From: Blastocatellia bacterium
GTDB taxonomy: Bacteria; Acidobacteriota; Blastocatellia; Pyrinomonadales; Pyrinomonadaceae
DNA: 64,000 nt
Direction of reading: 5' to 3'
Assembly: GCA_016789265.1 (NCBI GenBank)
Contig: JAEUQK010000015.1
Location: 44,343-108,342 of the forward strand
Positions 18,799 through 28,410 of the stretch are shown in pieces (the first letter of the stretch is position 1; every line of letters starts with the position of its first letter). Made by a program: the position numbers and the translations under genes. Under the pieces are notes generated by a model that saw nothing but the letters and a program-made list of their open reading frames with translations, had not been told where the DNA came from and made no database searches.

Positions 18799-19866
18799 AT
18801 GAGGAAACCAATCTCGAACGCATGCGGGAGCCAGTCCGGTTTCACGCTTTTGGAAATGGTCATTTCCATGACCTTGTTCCTTATTGTTACGGGCCTTATC
18901 TGGGGGGCGTTAAATGCTGCCCGAACCGGAAGAAATACCGTTAACCAGGAGGTCGAGTTGTCGAAGACCATCCGCGTCGGGATGAGTCTGCTCGGCCATG
19001 ACACCTATAATGCCGGCTACGGCTATCCGTTGCGGAGCGCTGTTGTACTTCCGGATAATCGAATTACGACTCTTTTAGGAATACCGAACGATTTTGACAC
19101 CACGCGCGACACCGTCCCGCCAATCATTGCCGGCAACGACATTCGAACCAACGCGCTGAATCCCGTCGCCGGCACCCGGACAGACCAGGTGACGTTCCTT
19201 TATAAAGACTCAACGTTCAACATGGTAGGCTCTGGTGGCGTCTTGGTTTCCACACCGCTTAGCATAAATGCCGCGACAACGAATGGATCCGGAATTGACG
19301 AGATCGTTCCACTGGCGGGGTCAAATTCCGCGTGTCGAGTCAATGATCTATATCTCGTTTCCGGGAACACCGGTTCGACGCTCGGGCTGGCCACTGCACT
19401 GAGCGGCACCAATAAAGTGCAATTCGCCAACGGCGATGTACTTGGAATAAACCAAACCGGTTCAAGCGGCCCACTTAGAGGGATTACGGTCCCGGCAAGC
19501 CTTCACCGCGTATTGATGGTGACGTATTTTGTCACGACTGACGGGATACTGACACGAAGGCGCTATGCAAATGTTCCACCTCAGGTGCCGGCGGTCGCTT
19601 TCGTCGACGAGCCGCTCGTTTACGGGGTCGAAGATTTCCAGATCCAGTACATCATGGACGACGGCTCGGTAAAAAACAATCCGAGCGCCGGTGTCGATGG
19701 GGTTGCGGGTAACGCGGATGACGAAGAGGCTCTGCTGCAAGCCGTCCGCCAGATCCGATTTACGGTTTACGTACGCAGCTTAGAAACAGACAGCGCGGGG
19801 CAGCCATTCAGGACGTCGATGACGTCTACCTTTAGTACGAGAAATCTTGGTTACGACGCGAACTGA
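18799..19866 (+). CDS. PilW-like minor pilin
   Basis: A 355-residue prepilin. The signal SG|FTLLEMVISMTLFLIV has Glu+5. A large beta-rich head follows, ending with VEDFQIQYIMDDGS and QIRFTVYVRSLETD, which resembles PilW. It includes the acidic loop AGVDGVAGNADDEE. It sits 19 nt after the PilV-like gene and 21 nt before the PilX-like gene. Confidence 0.82.
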   Translation: MRKPISNACGSQSGFTLLEMVISMTLFLIVTGLIWGALNAARTGRNTVNQEVELSKTIRVGMSLLGHDTYNAGYGYPLRSAVVLPDNRITTLLGIPNDFDTTRDTVPPIIAGNDIRTNALNPVAGTRTDQVTFLYKDSTFNMVGSGGVLVSTPLSINAATTNGSGIDEIVPLAGSNSACRVNDLYLVSGNTGSTLGLATALSGTNKVQFANGDVLGINQTGSSGPLRGITVPASLHRVLMVTYFVTTDGILTRRRYANVPPQVPAVAFVDEPLVYGVEDFQIQYIMDDGSVKNNPSAGVDGVAGNADDEEALLQAVRQIRFTVYVRSLETDSAGQPFRTSMTSTFSTRNLGYDAN

Positions 19867-19887
19867 AGTCGCAGGTGAGGCAATACT

Positions 19888-22800
19888 ATGATCATTCAGG
19901 AAAAAGTGGATCGAAAGATCAAAGATCGTTCTAAGGAGCGTGGGACCGCCGTTGTGCTTGCACTTTTTGTGCTCGCCCTTGTCGGGGCTTTCGTCGCGCT
20001 ATCGCTTACGCGAACGTCGACCGAGGCAGCCGCCGTTGGTAACGAGGCGGCTGAGGCGCGGACCTTCTATGCCGCCCAGGGAAGCCTTGAGATGATGACG
20101 CGAAATTTCAACAAGATCTTCGAACGAAAACTGAGCCCGACAACGGGCGACCTCGCTACCGTAAGGAACGGCGACCTGGTTCCAGGGCTGTCAACAGCGA
20201 CCGGCGGGCAGTTCACCTTTGTACAATCGCTTGACCAAACGTCGGTAAGCGCTTCAGAGACTCTCTCTGGCGGCCCATACTCAGGACTGTACGCCCTCCG
20301 TGACAATTGGCGACTTCGAACAACCGCGACTGATACAGTAACAAGAACGCAAGTCGAACTGACCCGCAACATTCTCAACAACCGCATCCCAATTTTCCAG
20401 TTCGGTGTGTTTTACGAGGATGATCTTGAGCTGTTCCGTCCACCGCTCTTCAGTTTTGGTGGCCGCGTTCATTCCAACCGACACTTTTTCGTTTCGCCCG
20501 GTTCCGAAGGCGTTTACTTTGATTCACGCGTAACGGCTCACGGGCACATCGTTACGCAGACCTGGAGAAATGGTTTCACCGGCGACAGCGGCAACAATCA
20601 AACGTGGATCAAAAATGCCTCGGGTGTAAATAAACAATTGCTTCCGACAGAAGGAAGTGTTCTCAACGGAACGCCGAACATCTTCGCTTCGGATCCCGAC
20701 ATGCCATCCAGCCGTAGAAACACTAGCTTTCTGACACAGACGGCGAAATTCGATGGTAATCTCCAGGCCGAAGTTCCTGAACTGAAACTTCCGCTAAAGG
20801 TGGCCGGCAGCAACGATCTGACCGAAATGATCAGGCGCGGAAAAGCTACGCCTGGATCAAACGGGGGTGATCTCGTGAACAACAACGGAACACTCGAAGC
20901 GGTGACGGCTGCAACACAGGACGGGGATATAATGAAGTCCGAACGGTTTGCGAACAAGACCGGTATTCGCGTCAGTATGGCCGACAGCAAGGCAAAGCTT
21001 CCGGGATGTGCTTCGGGCGCGGGTACGGCCGCAGTAACCGGAAGCTGTGGAGTGAGACTTGACGGAAATATCTCGGGCGACGGCTCCGAACCTGTCGCTG
21101 TCCCGTTCCCTCTACCGGTACCGTTGCCGACGCCAGGAACAACCAGAACCTGGTCACGCGGCTACCAGCCAAAGCCAATGAAACTCAGCACCTCGGACGC
21201 TGGTTGGGGCTACCAGGCAACACGCGTTAACGGAGAACGTTTATTCACGAATCGTGAGGTGTGGATAAAGATCGAAACCGTGGAGACAGACACAGCGACC
21301 GGAGCTATCATTACTAAAGACATCACCGAAGACATACTTGCTCTGGGCGTGACCTATGATGCCCCCTCGGCAATGGGCATTGCGGGCTATGATGGAAGCG
21401 GGTGCTCCGTCGCATTGAATGGAACTCCGTCAGCCCCTAGCACAAATCTTACTAGCACAGCCGTACAGTCACCGGCAACCTGTCCTGATAACCGCTCTGT
21501 CATCCGGCTTCAGCGGTTCGCTATTCCGGGAGACGACATTCCCGACTACGCTAACGCTCTTTCATACTATTCCTCAGGTTCCAACAAGCTGAATTACGTC
21601 AAGCGTTATGATTCGGCTACCGCAGCCACAGTCTCCGACGGATGCAACTCCGGCTGTACGTCACGCAACGACGCTCCATCGACATGGAACTCAAATTCGT
21701 TTCGTGAGCGATGGGGCCATCTCAAACTCGCTTTTGGAAACCAGGCCGTCGTTCCATTTCCGATCCAAGTATTTGACACCCGTGAGGGCTTGTATTACGA
21801 CGAACAGAGCACGACCTATTACAACGGCACGACTTTCAGCAGTTATCAGAAGGTTCCATGGAACGGCGTGATGAGCATGATCGACGTTGACGTTGCAAAT
21901 CTGAGGCGGTTTCTGCGTGGTGATTTTAACGGTCTGTTTCCTGATAACACGCCGTTTGCAACTGCGGCCGGACACAGCCTTCGAAACAACGATGTTCCCG
22001 ATGTAAATGGCTGGGTATTTTATGTTTCCGATCGTCGCGGTGACGTCGATTTCGATGGAAAATATGACGGCGAGGACGTTTACGGTTCGGCGCCAGGCAA
22101 CGATGGCACGATGCAAAAAGGCGAAGACCTCGATCCCCCGGGAACGTACGGATATGGCGTACTGAACACGGATTATGCAAACGACGAGGCCGCTCGATAC
22201 AATGAGGCGGAATGGGTTGACCGCGTTGCAGTGATCGATCATCGGTTCTATCGGCGCGGCGTGCGGTTGGTCAACGGAAGCACACTGCCCGGAATTTACG
22301 ATTCAGCAACACCGGCCAATACCAAGGGGTTCACAGTTTCCAGCGAGAACGGAGTCTACGTGCTTGGGAATTACAACGCCACTCATGTTACGAGCGTTCC
22401 GGCCACTGGAAACACTCCGTTCAACGACTATCGTCCGTTCAATAATGCCGTACATATTCCGGCGTCGATCGTTGCAGACGCTGTGACGATACTTTCAAAC
22501 AACTGGACGGACGCACAGAGCTTCACGTCTCCATGGAGCAAGAATACCTACAGGCAGGCATCGGAAACGACGATAAGGTTCGCAATGATCGCCGGCGATA
22601 CGATAGCAAGTAAAGAAGCAACGCCTAACCAGGGTGGTATCTCACCTCGGTTGAATGGCGGCGTCCATAACTTCAAGAGGTTTCTCGAGAAATGGACGGG
22701 TGATAATCTTAACTACGCCGGTTCGCTCATCAATCTCTTCAATTCGCATAACAACAACGGCGCCTTCAAATGCTGTAATACAGTGTATGATCCGCCGCGA

Positions 22801-22908
22801 CGTAACTGGGTATTCGACAGTACGTTCCTTGATCCAACAAGGCTGCCGCCCGGATCACCGTTCTTCCAGTACGTGCAAACGACCGGATTTGAGCGGACGA
22901 ACAACTAA
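19888..22908 (+). CDS. very large PilX-like protein with EF-hand-like loop
   Basis: A 1006-residue protein with a PilX/GspK-type N-terminus (KERGTAVVLALFVLALVGAF...NEAAEARTFYAAQGSLE): hydrophobic helix without Glu+5, as is common in PilX/GspK. Known PilX proteins are about 150-200 residues, so some 800 residues are extra. Residues 719-730 read DVDFDGKYDGED, an EF-hand/PilY1-type calcium loop pattern (DxDxDGxxDxxD). No PilY1 gene lies in the cluster, so part of this protein might take that tip role. The stop is 25 nt before a strong terminator hairpin, and ATG 19888 has GAGG upstream. Confidence 0.78.
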   Translation: MIIQEKVDRKIKDRSKERGTAVVLALFVLALVGAFVALSLTRTSTEAAAVGNEAAEARTFYAAQGSLEMMTRNFNKIFERKLSPTTGDLATVRNGDLVPGLSTATGGQFTFVQSLDQTSVSASETLSGGPYSGLYALRDNWRLRTTATDTVTRTQVELTRNILNNRIPIFQFGVFYEDDLELFRPPLFSFGGRVHSNRHFFVSPGSEGVYFDSRVTAHGHIVTQTWRNGFTGDSGNNQTWIKNASGVNKQLLPTEGSVLNGTPNIFASDPDMPSSRRNTSFLTQTAKFDGNLQAEVPELKLPLKVAGSNDLTEMIRRGKATPGSNGGDLVNNNGTLEAVTAATQDGDIMKSERFANKTGIRVSMADSKAKLPGCASGAGTAAVTGSCGVRLDGNISGDGSEPVAVPFPLPVPLPTPGTTRTWSRGYQPKPMKLSTSDAGWGYQATRVNGERLFTNREVWIKIETVETDTATGAIITKDITEDILALGVTYDAPSAMGIAGYDGSGCSVALNGTPSAPSTNLTSTAVQSPATCPDNRSVIRLQRFAIPGDDIPDYANALSYYSSGSNKLNYVKRYDSATAATVSDGCNSGCTSRNDAPSTWNSNSFRERWGHLKLAFGNQAVVPFPIQVFDTREGLYYDEQSTTYYNGTTFSSYQKVPWNGVMSMIDVDVANLRRFLRGDFNGLFPDNTPFATAAGHSLRNNDVPDVNGWVFYVSDRRGDVDFDGKYDGEDVYGSAPGNDGTMQKGEDLDPPGTYGYGVLNTDYANDEAARYNEAEWVDRVAVIDHRFYRRGVRLVNGSTLPGIYDSATPANTKGFTVSSENGVYVLGNYNATHVTSVPATGNTPFNDYRPFNNAVHIPASIVADAVTILSNNWTDAQSFTSPWSKNTYRQASETTIRFAMIAGDTIASKEATPNQGGISPRLNGGVHNFKRFLEKWTGDNLNYAGSLINLFNSHNNNGAFKCCNTVYDPPRRNWVFDSTFLDPTRLPPGSPFFQYVQTTGFERTNN

Positions 22909-22930
22909 TCAATACACCTGGAGCGTAAAA

Positions 22931-22966
22931 AAGAAGAGGCGGACCGGGGTCCGCCTCTTCTCTTTT
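22931..22966. terminator. strong bidirectional terminator between pilX-like gene and nuo-unit end
   Basis: A 13-bp perfect stem GAAGAGGCGGACC (22933-22945) / GGTCCGCCTCTTC (22948-22960), followed by TCTTTT on the plus strand and by TTCTTTTTT on the minus strand. It ends both the pilin cluster (plus) and the long nuo unit (minus). Confidence 0.85.
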
Positions 22967-22975
22967 ACGGCGCCA

Positions 22976-23932
22976 TTATCTCGATCGTTCGTTATCAAGA
23001 GCGAGTTTAAGAAAGTTTTCGAAAAGGATCCGACCGTCGCGCGATTCGTTCGGGTGTTCCCAACGCGTCGGATTCTTTGACCAATCCTCAAATGATTTTT
23101 CGAGATGGAATTGAACACAATAGATCATCTGTCCGTCAGACCGTTTCACCATCATCTGATTCTTGCAAAGGTAAGACGTAGCGAGAAGCTTGAAACCGTG
23201 CGGGACCCCATCAACCTGCACGCCGTGATTTTGCCAAACACGGAGGATGTCATCCTCTTTCGTATAGTCTTGCCATACGCCTGAAGATTTATCTTCTATT
23301 CCCTCAAAGATCGGATCGTTCCGATCAACGATCTTAACAAATCGATACTGATACTCGACGAGGCGGTCGTTCCGTTTTTCCGAGAGTTCTAAGTCGTCGA
23401 GCGTTTTGAGTTTTGCCCCGAAAGACGCACCTACGAGCTGATGTGCGCCGCAAATAGCGAGAACAGGGATCCTTGTCTTCTTTATAAATCTTTCGAACTT
23501 CGATAAATGCGCGGGCAGATAATAGTCGAAGTCGCTGTAGGTTCCGCTCATGACGATAGCATCGGGAGCAAAGTCATGTGCCGCTTCGGCTAGCTCTGAA
23601 AAATGAACAGTCAGTGTCTTTGGCTGCTTTACGAGGCGGTTGATGTTCTGCGCAATATTGTCGCACGCCATTCCAGAGACCATTCGCTCAAACCTGAGCC
23701 GGCTTTCGACCTTCCCGTTGAGCTCGGCAAAGGCTGTCTCGGACATGTCCGATTCGTATCTCAAAAGTGAATTTACGATCAACACGCGGGCATGTTCGAT
23801 CTTTCGCTCGATCGGCTCGTATCGGCAAAAAGTCCGCTTGTTATAAGGGAACGGCAGTTCCTCGCTTGTTTTTGTTTTGACTCCTGCGTCCAACATCTTC
23901 GATGTGCCAAGGGCGAACGCCCAAAACTTCAT
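22976..23932 (-). CDS. class I glutamine amidotransferase-like protein
   Basis: A 318-residue protein whose C-terminal about 230 residues form a class I (Triad) amidotransferase domain: the oxyanion/Cys region VLAICGAHQLVGA (nucleophile Cys) and the His-Glu pair in VQFHLEKSFE. The first roughly 75 residues (GTSKMLDAGVKTKTSEEL) are not recognisable. ATG 23932 overlaps the TGA of the small Cys-rich gene (ATGA), so they are translationally coupled. It is the last gene before the terminator at 22.95 kb. Its acceptor substrate is unknown; no synthetase partner is visible nearby. Confidence 0.78.
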   Translation of the reverse strand: MKFWAFALGTSKMLDAGVKTKTSEELPFPYNKRTFCRYEPIERKIEHARVLIVNSLLRYESDMSETAFAELNGKVESRLRFERMVSGMACDNIAQNINRLVKQPKTLTVHFSELAEAAHDFAPDAIVMSGTYSDFDYYLPAHLSKFERFIKKTRIPVLAICGAHQLVGASFGAKLKTLDDLELSEKRNDRLVEYQYRFVKIVDRNDPIFEGIEDKSSGVWQDYTKEDDILRVWQNHGVQVDGVPHGFKLLATSYLCKNQMMVKRSDGQMIYCVQFHLEKSFEDWSKNPTRWEHPNESRDGRILFENFLKLALDNERSR

Positions 23933-24135
23933 TCTATTATAACATCGTCGAGAGCGCCATAACGACTTACAAATGCCCCGCACCTGAATTGATTTTCGCC
24001 GACCTGGTCCATGCGATTCAGGGTGCACAGAATATACTCGTTCTCGTCATCCTGTTTTCCACATCTGTCGCACAAAGACGGCATCGGTATCGTGCTCGGG
24101 TCTATTTCATTACCTTCATCGTCGAAAAAGGGCAT
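23929..24135 (-). CDS. small Cys-rich protein, probable zinc binding
   Basis: A 68-residue acidic protein. It has CDRCGK near residue 22 and two more cysteines later (ILCTLN, FRCGAF), a possible CxxC...C...C zinc site. I do not recognise the family. It starts 4 nt after the stop of the preceding unknown gene and its stop overlaps the start of the amidotransferase gene, which argues for a real coding gene in the same operon. Confidence 0.65.
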   Translation of the reverse strand: MPFFDDEGNEIDPSTIPMPSLCDRCGKQDDENEYILCTLNRMDQVGENQFRCGAFVSRYGALDDVIIE

Positions 24136-24139
24136 TTAT

Positions 24140-24595
24140 CTAACATCTTCCCCTTTGTTTCGTGGTTTGCTTGAACTCAGGAGCGGCATCACCGGAACCG
24201 GCTGAGGCTATCTCATCGCGCACGAGCCGGATCGCCTTATTGCGCGTTCTGACAGATGCACCTTCAAGGATCAGATTCAAGCGTTGCCAGGCCGTTTCAA
24301 GATCGTCCGCGATCTTGGAGATTTTTGTAATGTCATAGGGTACGGCAATATCGCGGCAGCCGATACGCGCAAATACCATCAAGTATCGAGCTGTCGACAA
24401 GTCGGGGCAGGCGATCCGCAGCTTGCCGACCTTTAATTCAACGCCAAGCAGCGTGTGAAGGATGTCGGGTGAATTTTCGCGTTCCGGGATCGCCATCGCC
24501 ATTCTTCGGGTCCGCATACTCCGAACATCACTTATGTAAATGTCCGGGATCCAAAGTTCGCCTAGATTTGCGCGAAGGCCTTCGAGGTTTAACAT
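24140..24595 (-). CDS. hypothetical protein in the nuo downstream quartet
   Basis: A 151-residue protein of unknown function. A first part of alternating beta and helix (LWIPDIYISDVRSM, LHTLLGVELKVGKLRIACPD) leads to a helical segment (ISKIADDLETAWQRLNLIL) and a polar tail. No signal peptide or membrane segment. It is 9 nt after the acetyltransferase-like stop and 4 nt before the small Cys-rich gene. No convincing Shine-Dalgarno is visible, which fits coupling from upstream. Confidence 0.7.
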   Translation of the reverse strand: MLNLEGLRANLGELWIPDIYISDVRSMRTRRMAMAIPERENSPDILHTLLGVELKVGKLRIACPDLSTARYLMVFARIGCRDIAVPYDITKISKIADDLETAWQRLNLILEGASVRTRNKAIRLVRDEIASAGSGDAAPEFKQTTKQRGRC

Positions 24596-24604
24596 TGAAG
24601 AATA

Positions 24605-25231
24605 TCAAAGCGAATTGAGCTTTTGCTGTAGTGTTTCGTAATAAAGTCCTACGTGATAACCGTCCATCATGGCGTGGTGCGCCTCGACCGAAAACGGCAT
24701 CTTTCGGGAACCATTTTCTTCGAACATCTTTCCAAAGACCATTCGCGGGATCGTCTGCCGATTATTGAGACGACTGGCATGCTTGAAGCTCGTAAACGAA
24801 ACCCACGGAAATGCCGAATAATAAATAAGATCAAGACGATCAGTTTCGACGTCAAACGTCTTTAATGAAAGGTACTTGTCACGCGATACCCTGCCTTCTG
24901 AAACGAACTCGATAACATTATCTTGCAGGCGGTAATAGCTGAATGAAAAGGTCTTGTCTTCATTGAGTATCGTTTGGGTAGCCTCGACGCGGTCAAATTC
25001 GACGACCGATTCTCCTATCATCCGCAGTCGGAATTCGCGGACCTCGTTTGCGGTTTCAAGTGAGTAGAATAAGAACGCCAACGAAAATGCGAGGCCATTT
25101 GACTTACACATGTCGTACAGCCTCGCGACATTTAGATTAGCGGTTATGTTGAAATAGGGGTCTTCGAAATCCTTGAAAAATTCGAACGTCGAACGACGTT
25201 CCCAGGTTTCGAGGTCTATCTCCCGATGCAT
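24605..25231 (-). CDS. chloramphenicol acetyltransferase-family protein
   Basis: A 208-residue type A CAT-fold acyltransferase. The catalytic motif reads VEAHHAMMDGYHVG; the second His and the Asp match HHxxxDG. The N-terminal RREHF-like opening is HREIDLETWERRSTF and AFPWVSFTSF matches the substrate-pocket strand of CATs. Known members acetylate chloramphenicol or other hydroxyl groups with acetyl-CoA. Its close position (6 nt after nuoN) in an old operon argues against recent acquisition as a resistance gene. Confidence 0.85.
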   Translation of the reverse strand: MHREIDLETWERRSTFEFFKDFEDPYFNITANLNVARLYDMCKSNGLAFSLAFLFYSLETANEVREFRLRMIGESVVEFDRVEATQTILNEDKTFSFSYYRLQDNVIEFVSEGRVSRDKYLSLKTFDVETDRLDLIYYSAFPWVSFTSFKHASRLNNRQTIPRMVFGKMFEENGSRKMPFSVEAHHAMMDGYHVGLYYETLQQKLNSL

Positions 25232-25237
25232 CCCGCC

Positions 25238-26779
25238 TTACCTTAGGTGTGCCCCAACCGCTGATCTGGACTGTGAAAAACGCTCGATGATCCCGCTGCT
25301 GAAAATACCAAGATAGAAGACGCCGATAACCGCGATCAGCAATGCAGCCGACAGCATTGCCGGGATCTTCGGTTCTGTCCATTCGGTCGTGCGTTCACGG
25401 AAGAACATCACAACTATCATCCTCAGATAGTAGTAAGCCGAGATCGCCGTATTGATCACCGCGACGATGACTAACACAGTCAGCAAGGTATTCCCGGCTT
25501 CCAATGCGGGTCGAAACACCATGACCTTACCCACAAAACCAGCTGTGAGCGGAAGCCCAAGAAGCGATAGCATGAAGAGCGACAGCGTGAATGAAAGTAC
25601 CGGCGATTTGAAACCGATGCCGTTGTAATCTTCAAATTCGGCGCGTCGGTCGTTCTTTTGAGCAAGAAGCGATATGACGGAGAACGCTCCAAGATTCGTG
25701 ATCGCGTAGGTCAGCATATAGAAAGCCACGGATGCGATCGCAGCGTCCTGCGCCTGTCCGGGTTTTGCGGCCCCTGCGCCGATAAATCCGACGAGGGCAT
25801 AACCGGCATGGGCAATTGACGAATAGGCCAACATTCGCTTGACGTTGTTTTGCATTATCGCGGCAACGTTGCCGACCGTCATCGTGAGCATCGCCATTAC
25901 GCTGAGAGCGGTCATCCATGATTCGTGAAGATAGTTTGACGCCTGAATGCCCGCGATAAATGGGAATCCAAGCACAAAAACGCGAATGAATGAAGCGAAT
26001 GCAGCAGCTTTCGGGCCCGCAGCCATAAAGCCGGTGACCGGAGCAGGTGCTCCTTCATAAACGTCGGGCGTCCAGATATGGAATGGTACCGATGCGATCT
26101 TGAACCCGAATCCGACGAGCATCATCGCGCCGCCGATCAAAAGGAGCCCCGGGAAGTTGGCCGTCGTGATCTTGTCTGCGATCTGGGTCAGGTTTGTCGA
26201 TCCTGTCGCGCCATAGATCAAGGCCATGCCATAGAGCAGGAATGCAGACGCAAAAGATCCCAGGATGAAATACTTCATCGCTGACTCATTCGATTTCAGG
26301 TCGCCTCGGCGAAGGCCCGCCATAACGTAGGTCGCGATAGATAGCGTTTCGAGCCCGAGAAAGATAACTACGAGATCGTTCCCAGACGCCATCAACATCA
26401 TGCCGAACGTCGCGAACATTAGCAGCGCGTGGTATTCGCCGGCGGGAACATCTTCGCGTTCGACCCAAACGGTCGATATCAGAATTGTCAAGGCAGTGAC
26501 GATCAGGAACACTATCGAGAATCCAAGCCGAAGATTGTCGTGGGCGATCATTCCATTCCACGATGAGGCTCCGAACGTTTCGCCCGACCACATCCTTATG
26601 AGAAAGAACGCTGAAACGGCTAGTCCCGCGATCGAGATCAGTCCGGTGGTCACACGGTCCTTTGGAAAGAAGCTGTCGTAAACCATCACGACGATGCCGA
26701 CGGCGGCGACGATCAATTCCGGAAGTAAGATCGGAATATTCGTGTCAGGCGGCGTTAACTGTAGAAAAAGCGTATTCAT
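25238..26779 (-). CDS. nuoN: NADH-quinone oxidoreductase subunit N
   Basis: A 513-residue, about 14-TM antiporter-like proton-channel subunit of complex I membrane arm. It starts MNTLFLQLTPPDTNIPILLPE and carries the family helices with the conserved Lys/Glu pairs (LGLETLSIATYVMAGL, GFKIASVPFHIWTPDVYEGAPAPVTGFMA). Starts one base inside the nuoM stop (TAATG). The gene is followed 6 nt later by the acetyltransferase-like gene. Confidence 0.97.
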   Translation of the reverse strand: MNTLFLQLTPPDTNIPILLPELIVAAVGIVVMVYDSFFPKDRVTTGLISIAGLAVSAFFLIRMWSGETFGASSWNGMIAHDNLRLGFSIVFLIVTALTILISTVWVEREDVPAGEYHALLMFATFGMMLMASGNDLVVIFLGLETLSIATYVMAGLRRGDLKSNESAMKYFILGSFASAFLLYGMALIYGATGSTNLTQIADKITTANFPGLLLIGGAMMLVGFGFKIASVPFHIWTPDVYEGAPAPVTGFMAAGPKAAAFASFIRVFVLGFPFIAGIQASNYLHESWMTALSVMAMLTMTVGNVAAIMQNNVKRMLAYSSIAHAGYALVGFIGAGAAKPGQAQDAAIASVAFYMLTYAITNLGAFSVISLLAQKNDRRAEFEDYNGIGFKSPVLSFTLSLFMLSLLGLPLTAGFVGKVMVFRPALEAGNTLLTVLVIVAVINTAISAYYYLRMIVVMFFRERTTEWTEPKIPAMLSAALLIAVIGVFYLGIFSSGIIERFSQSRSAVGAHLR

Positions 26780-28404
26780 TATTCGTGCGATCTAGGCTCG
26801 GTTGTCTTATTGTCAACGGCCGCGGCATGATCAACTTCGCCGCCGGCCTGGTGCATCACGCGTTTTTGGATGGCGTTCACACTTTCTTTCGCAGCGTCAA
26901 GAAACGGCCGTGGATAGACACCCATAAAAACCATCAAGAAAAGGAGCGGTGCGATCAGCCCGATCTCTCTCCAACTCAGATCTTTCAATGATCTGTTCTT
27001 TTCGTTCGTTACTTTGCCAAAGAAAACGCGTTGGATCATCCAAAGAAGATAAACGGCGGCAAATATCACACCCGTTCCTGCGAGCATGGTCGCGATATAG
27101 TTCCAGTTCGCGGATGCTGTGACCTGCAGGATCGTCGATTTCCACATTCCGATCATGATCAGGAATTCGCCGACAAACCCATTAAGAAAAGGCAGGCCAA
27201 CCGACGACATTGATGTGATCACGAAAACGGTCGCGTAGATCGGCATCACATTGGCCAAGCCGCCAAAATCAGAGATCTGCCTGGTATGACGTCTTTCGTA
27301 AATAAATCCGACGAGCAGGAACAGTGCGCCGGTCGAGACCCCGTGATTCAGCATCTGGTACAACGCACCCTGCATTCCCATTTCAGTGAACGAGAACATT
27401 CCAAGAATGACGAATCCCATGTGAGCGACCGATGAATACGCGACGAGGCGTTTCACATCCGGCTGAACCATCGCAACCAATGCTCCATAGATGATGCCGA
27501 TGATCGCCAACGTAATGAAAAGCCAAGCCCATTCTCGGCTCTGATCCGGAAACAGCGTGAAATTGAAACGCATCAATCCGTAAGTTCCCATCTTTAGGAG
27601 CACGGCGGCGAGGATCACGGAACCCGCAGTTGGTGCTTCGGTATGTGCGTCAGGCAGCCACGTGTGAAACGGGAACAATGGAACTTTGATCGAAAAGGCA
27701 AGGGCGAAGGCCCAGAACATCAGTGTTCCTGTAACAGCAAGCGGACCGGTGAACGCAAGGTGACCAAGTTCGATCGACCTCGTCAAGGCCACAAAATCAA
27801 ATGTGCCGAGGCCGGTCTGGCTCGCATGCACATAGTAAAGTGCAATTATCGCCGCAAGCATCAGCAGGCTGCCGAGTGCCGTAAAGATAAAGAATTTTAC
27901 CGCCGCATAAATGCGGTTTTCGCCGCCCCAGATCCCGATCAGGAAAAACATCGGGACGAGCGAGGCTTCGAAAAACAAATAAAAGACCAGCAGATCAAGC
28001 GAAACGAAAACGCCGATCATTGCAGATTCGAGCAGCAGCAGGAAAGCGTAAAACGCGGTCGGCCTTTTTTCGACCGCGTGCCACGTAGAGATCACCGCGA
28101 TCGGCATTATGAACGTAGTGAGGATCACCAGCCATAGGCTAAGGCCATCCACGCCGACGTGATAATTCGTATTGATAGCCGAAATCCACGGCACGTTCTT
28201 CTCGAACGAGAATCCTGTACCGGCCGTCTTTGTGCCGCTGATCAGAAGCAGAGATATCAGGAAGTTGACAAGCGTTAGGCCGAAGGTCAGCCATTTTAGC
28301 TGGCTTTCCTGCTTCCAAAACATTTGATGCAGAATCACGCCGACCGCGCCGAATACCGGCAGCAAAATCAGTATTGTTAAAAGATTTTCGTTTATGAAAT
28401 CCAT
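26779..28404 (-). CDS. nuoM: NADH-quinone oxidoreductase subunit M
   Basis: A 541-residue antiporter-like subunit of complex I. LWLPDAHTEAPTAGSVILAA and the conserved Glu in FFEASLVPMFFLIGIWGG are present. A C-terminal hydrophilic extension (from about VNAIQKRVMHQAGG) is unusually long and polar. It is preceded by a 70-nt spacer from nuoL that carries a repeat. Confidence 0.97.
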   Translation of the reverse strand: MDFINENLLTILILLPVFGAVGVILHQMFWKQESQLKWLTFGLTLVNFLISLLLISGTKTAGTGFSFEKNVPWISAINTNYHVGVDGLSLWLVILTTFIMPIAVISTWHAVEKRPTAFYAFLLLLESAMIGVFVSLDLLVFYLFFEASLVPMFFLIGIWGGENRIYAAVKFFIFTALGSLLMLAAIIALYYVHASQTGLGTFDFVALTRSIELGHLAFTGPLAVTGTLMFWAFALAFSIKVPLFPFHTWLPDAHTEAPTAGSVILAAVLLKMGTYGLMRFNFTLFPDQSREWAWLFITLAIIGIIYGALVAMVQPDVKRLVAYSSVAHMGFVILGMFSFTEMGMQGALYQMLNHGVSTGALFLLVGFIYERRHTRQISDFGGLANVMPIYATVFVITSMSSVGLPFLNGFVGEFLIMIGMWKSTILQVTASANWNYIATMLAGTGVIFAAVYLLWMIQRVFFGKVTNEKNRSLKDLSWREIGLIAPLLFLMVFMGVYPRPFLDAAKESVNAIQKRVMHQAGGEVDHAAAVDNKTTEPRSHE

Positions 28405-28410
28405 TTTGAT

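Noticed and set aside
24605..25231. Acquired chloramphenicol-resistance gene
   Set aside because: It has no mobile flanks, is tightly placed in a long operon and its composition looks like the neighbours; CAT-fold proteins have other roles.
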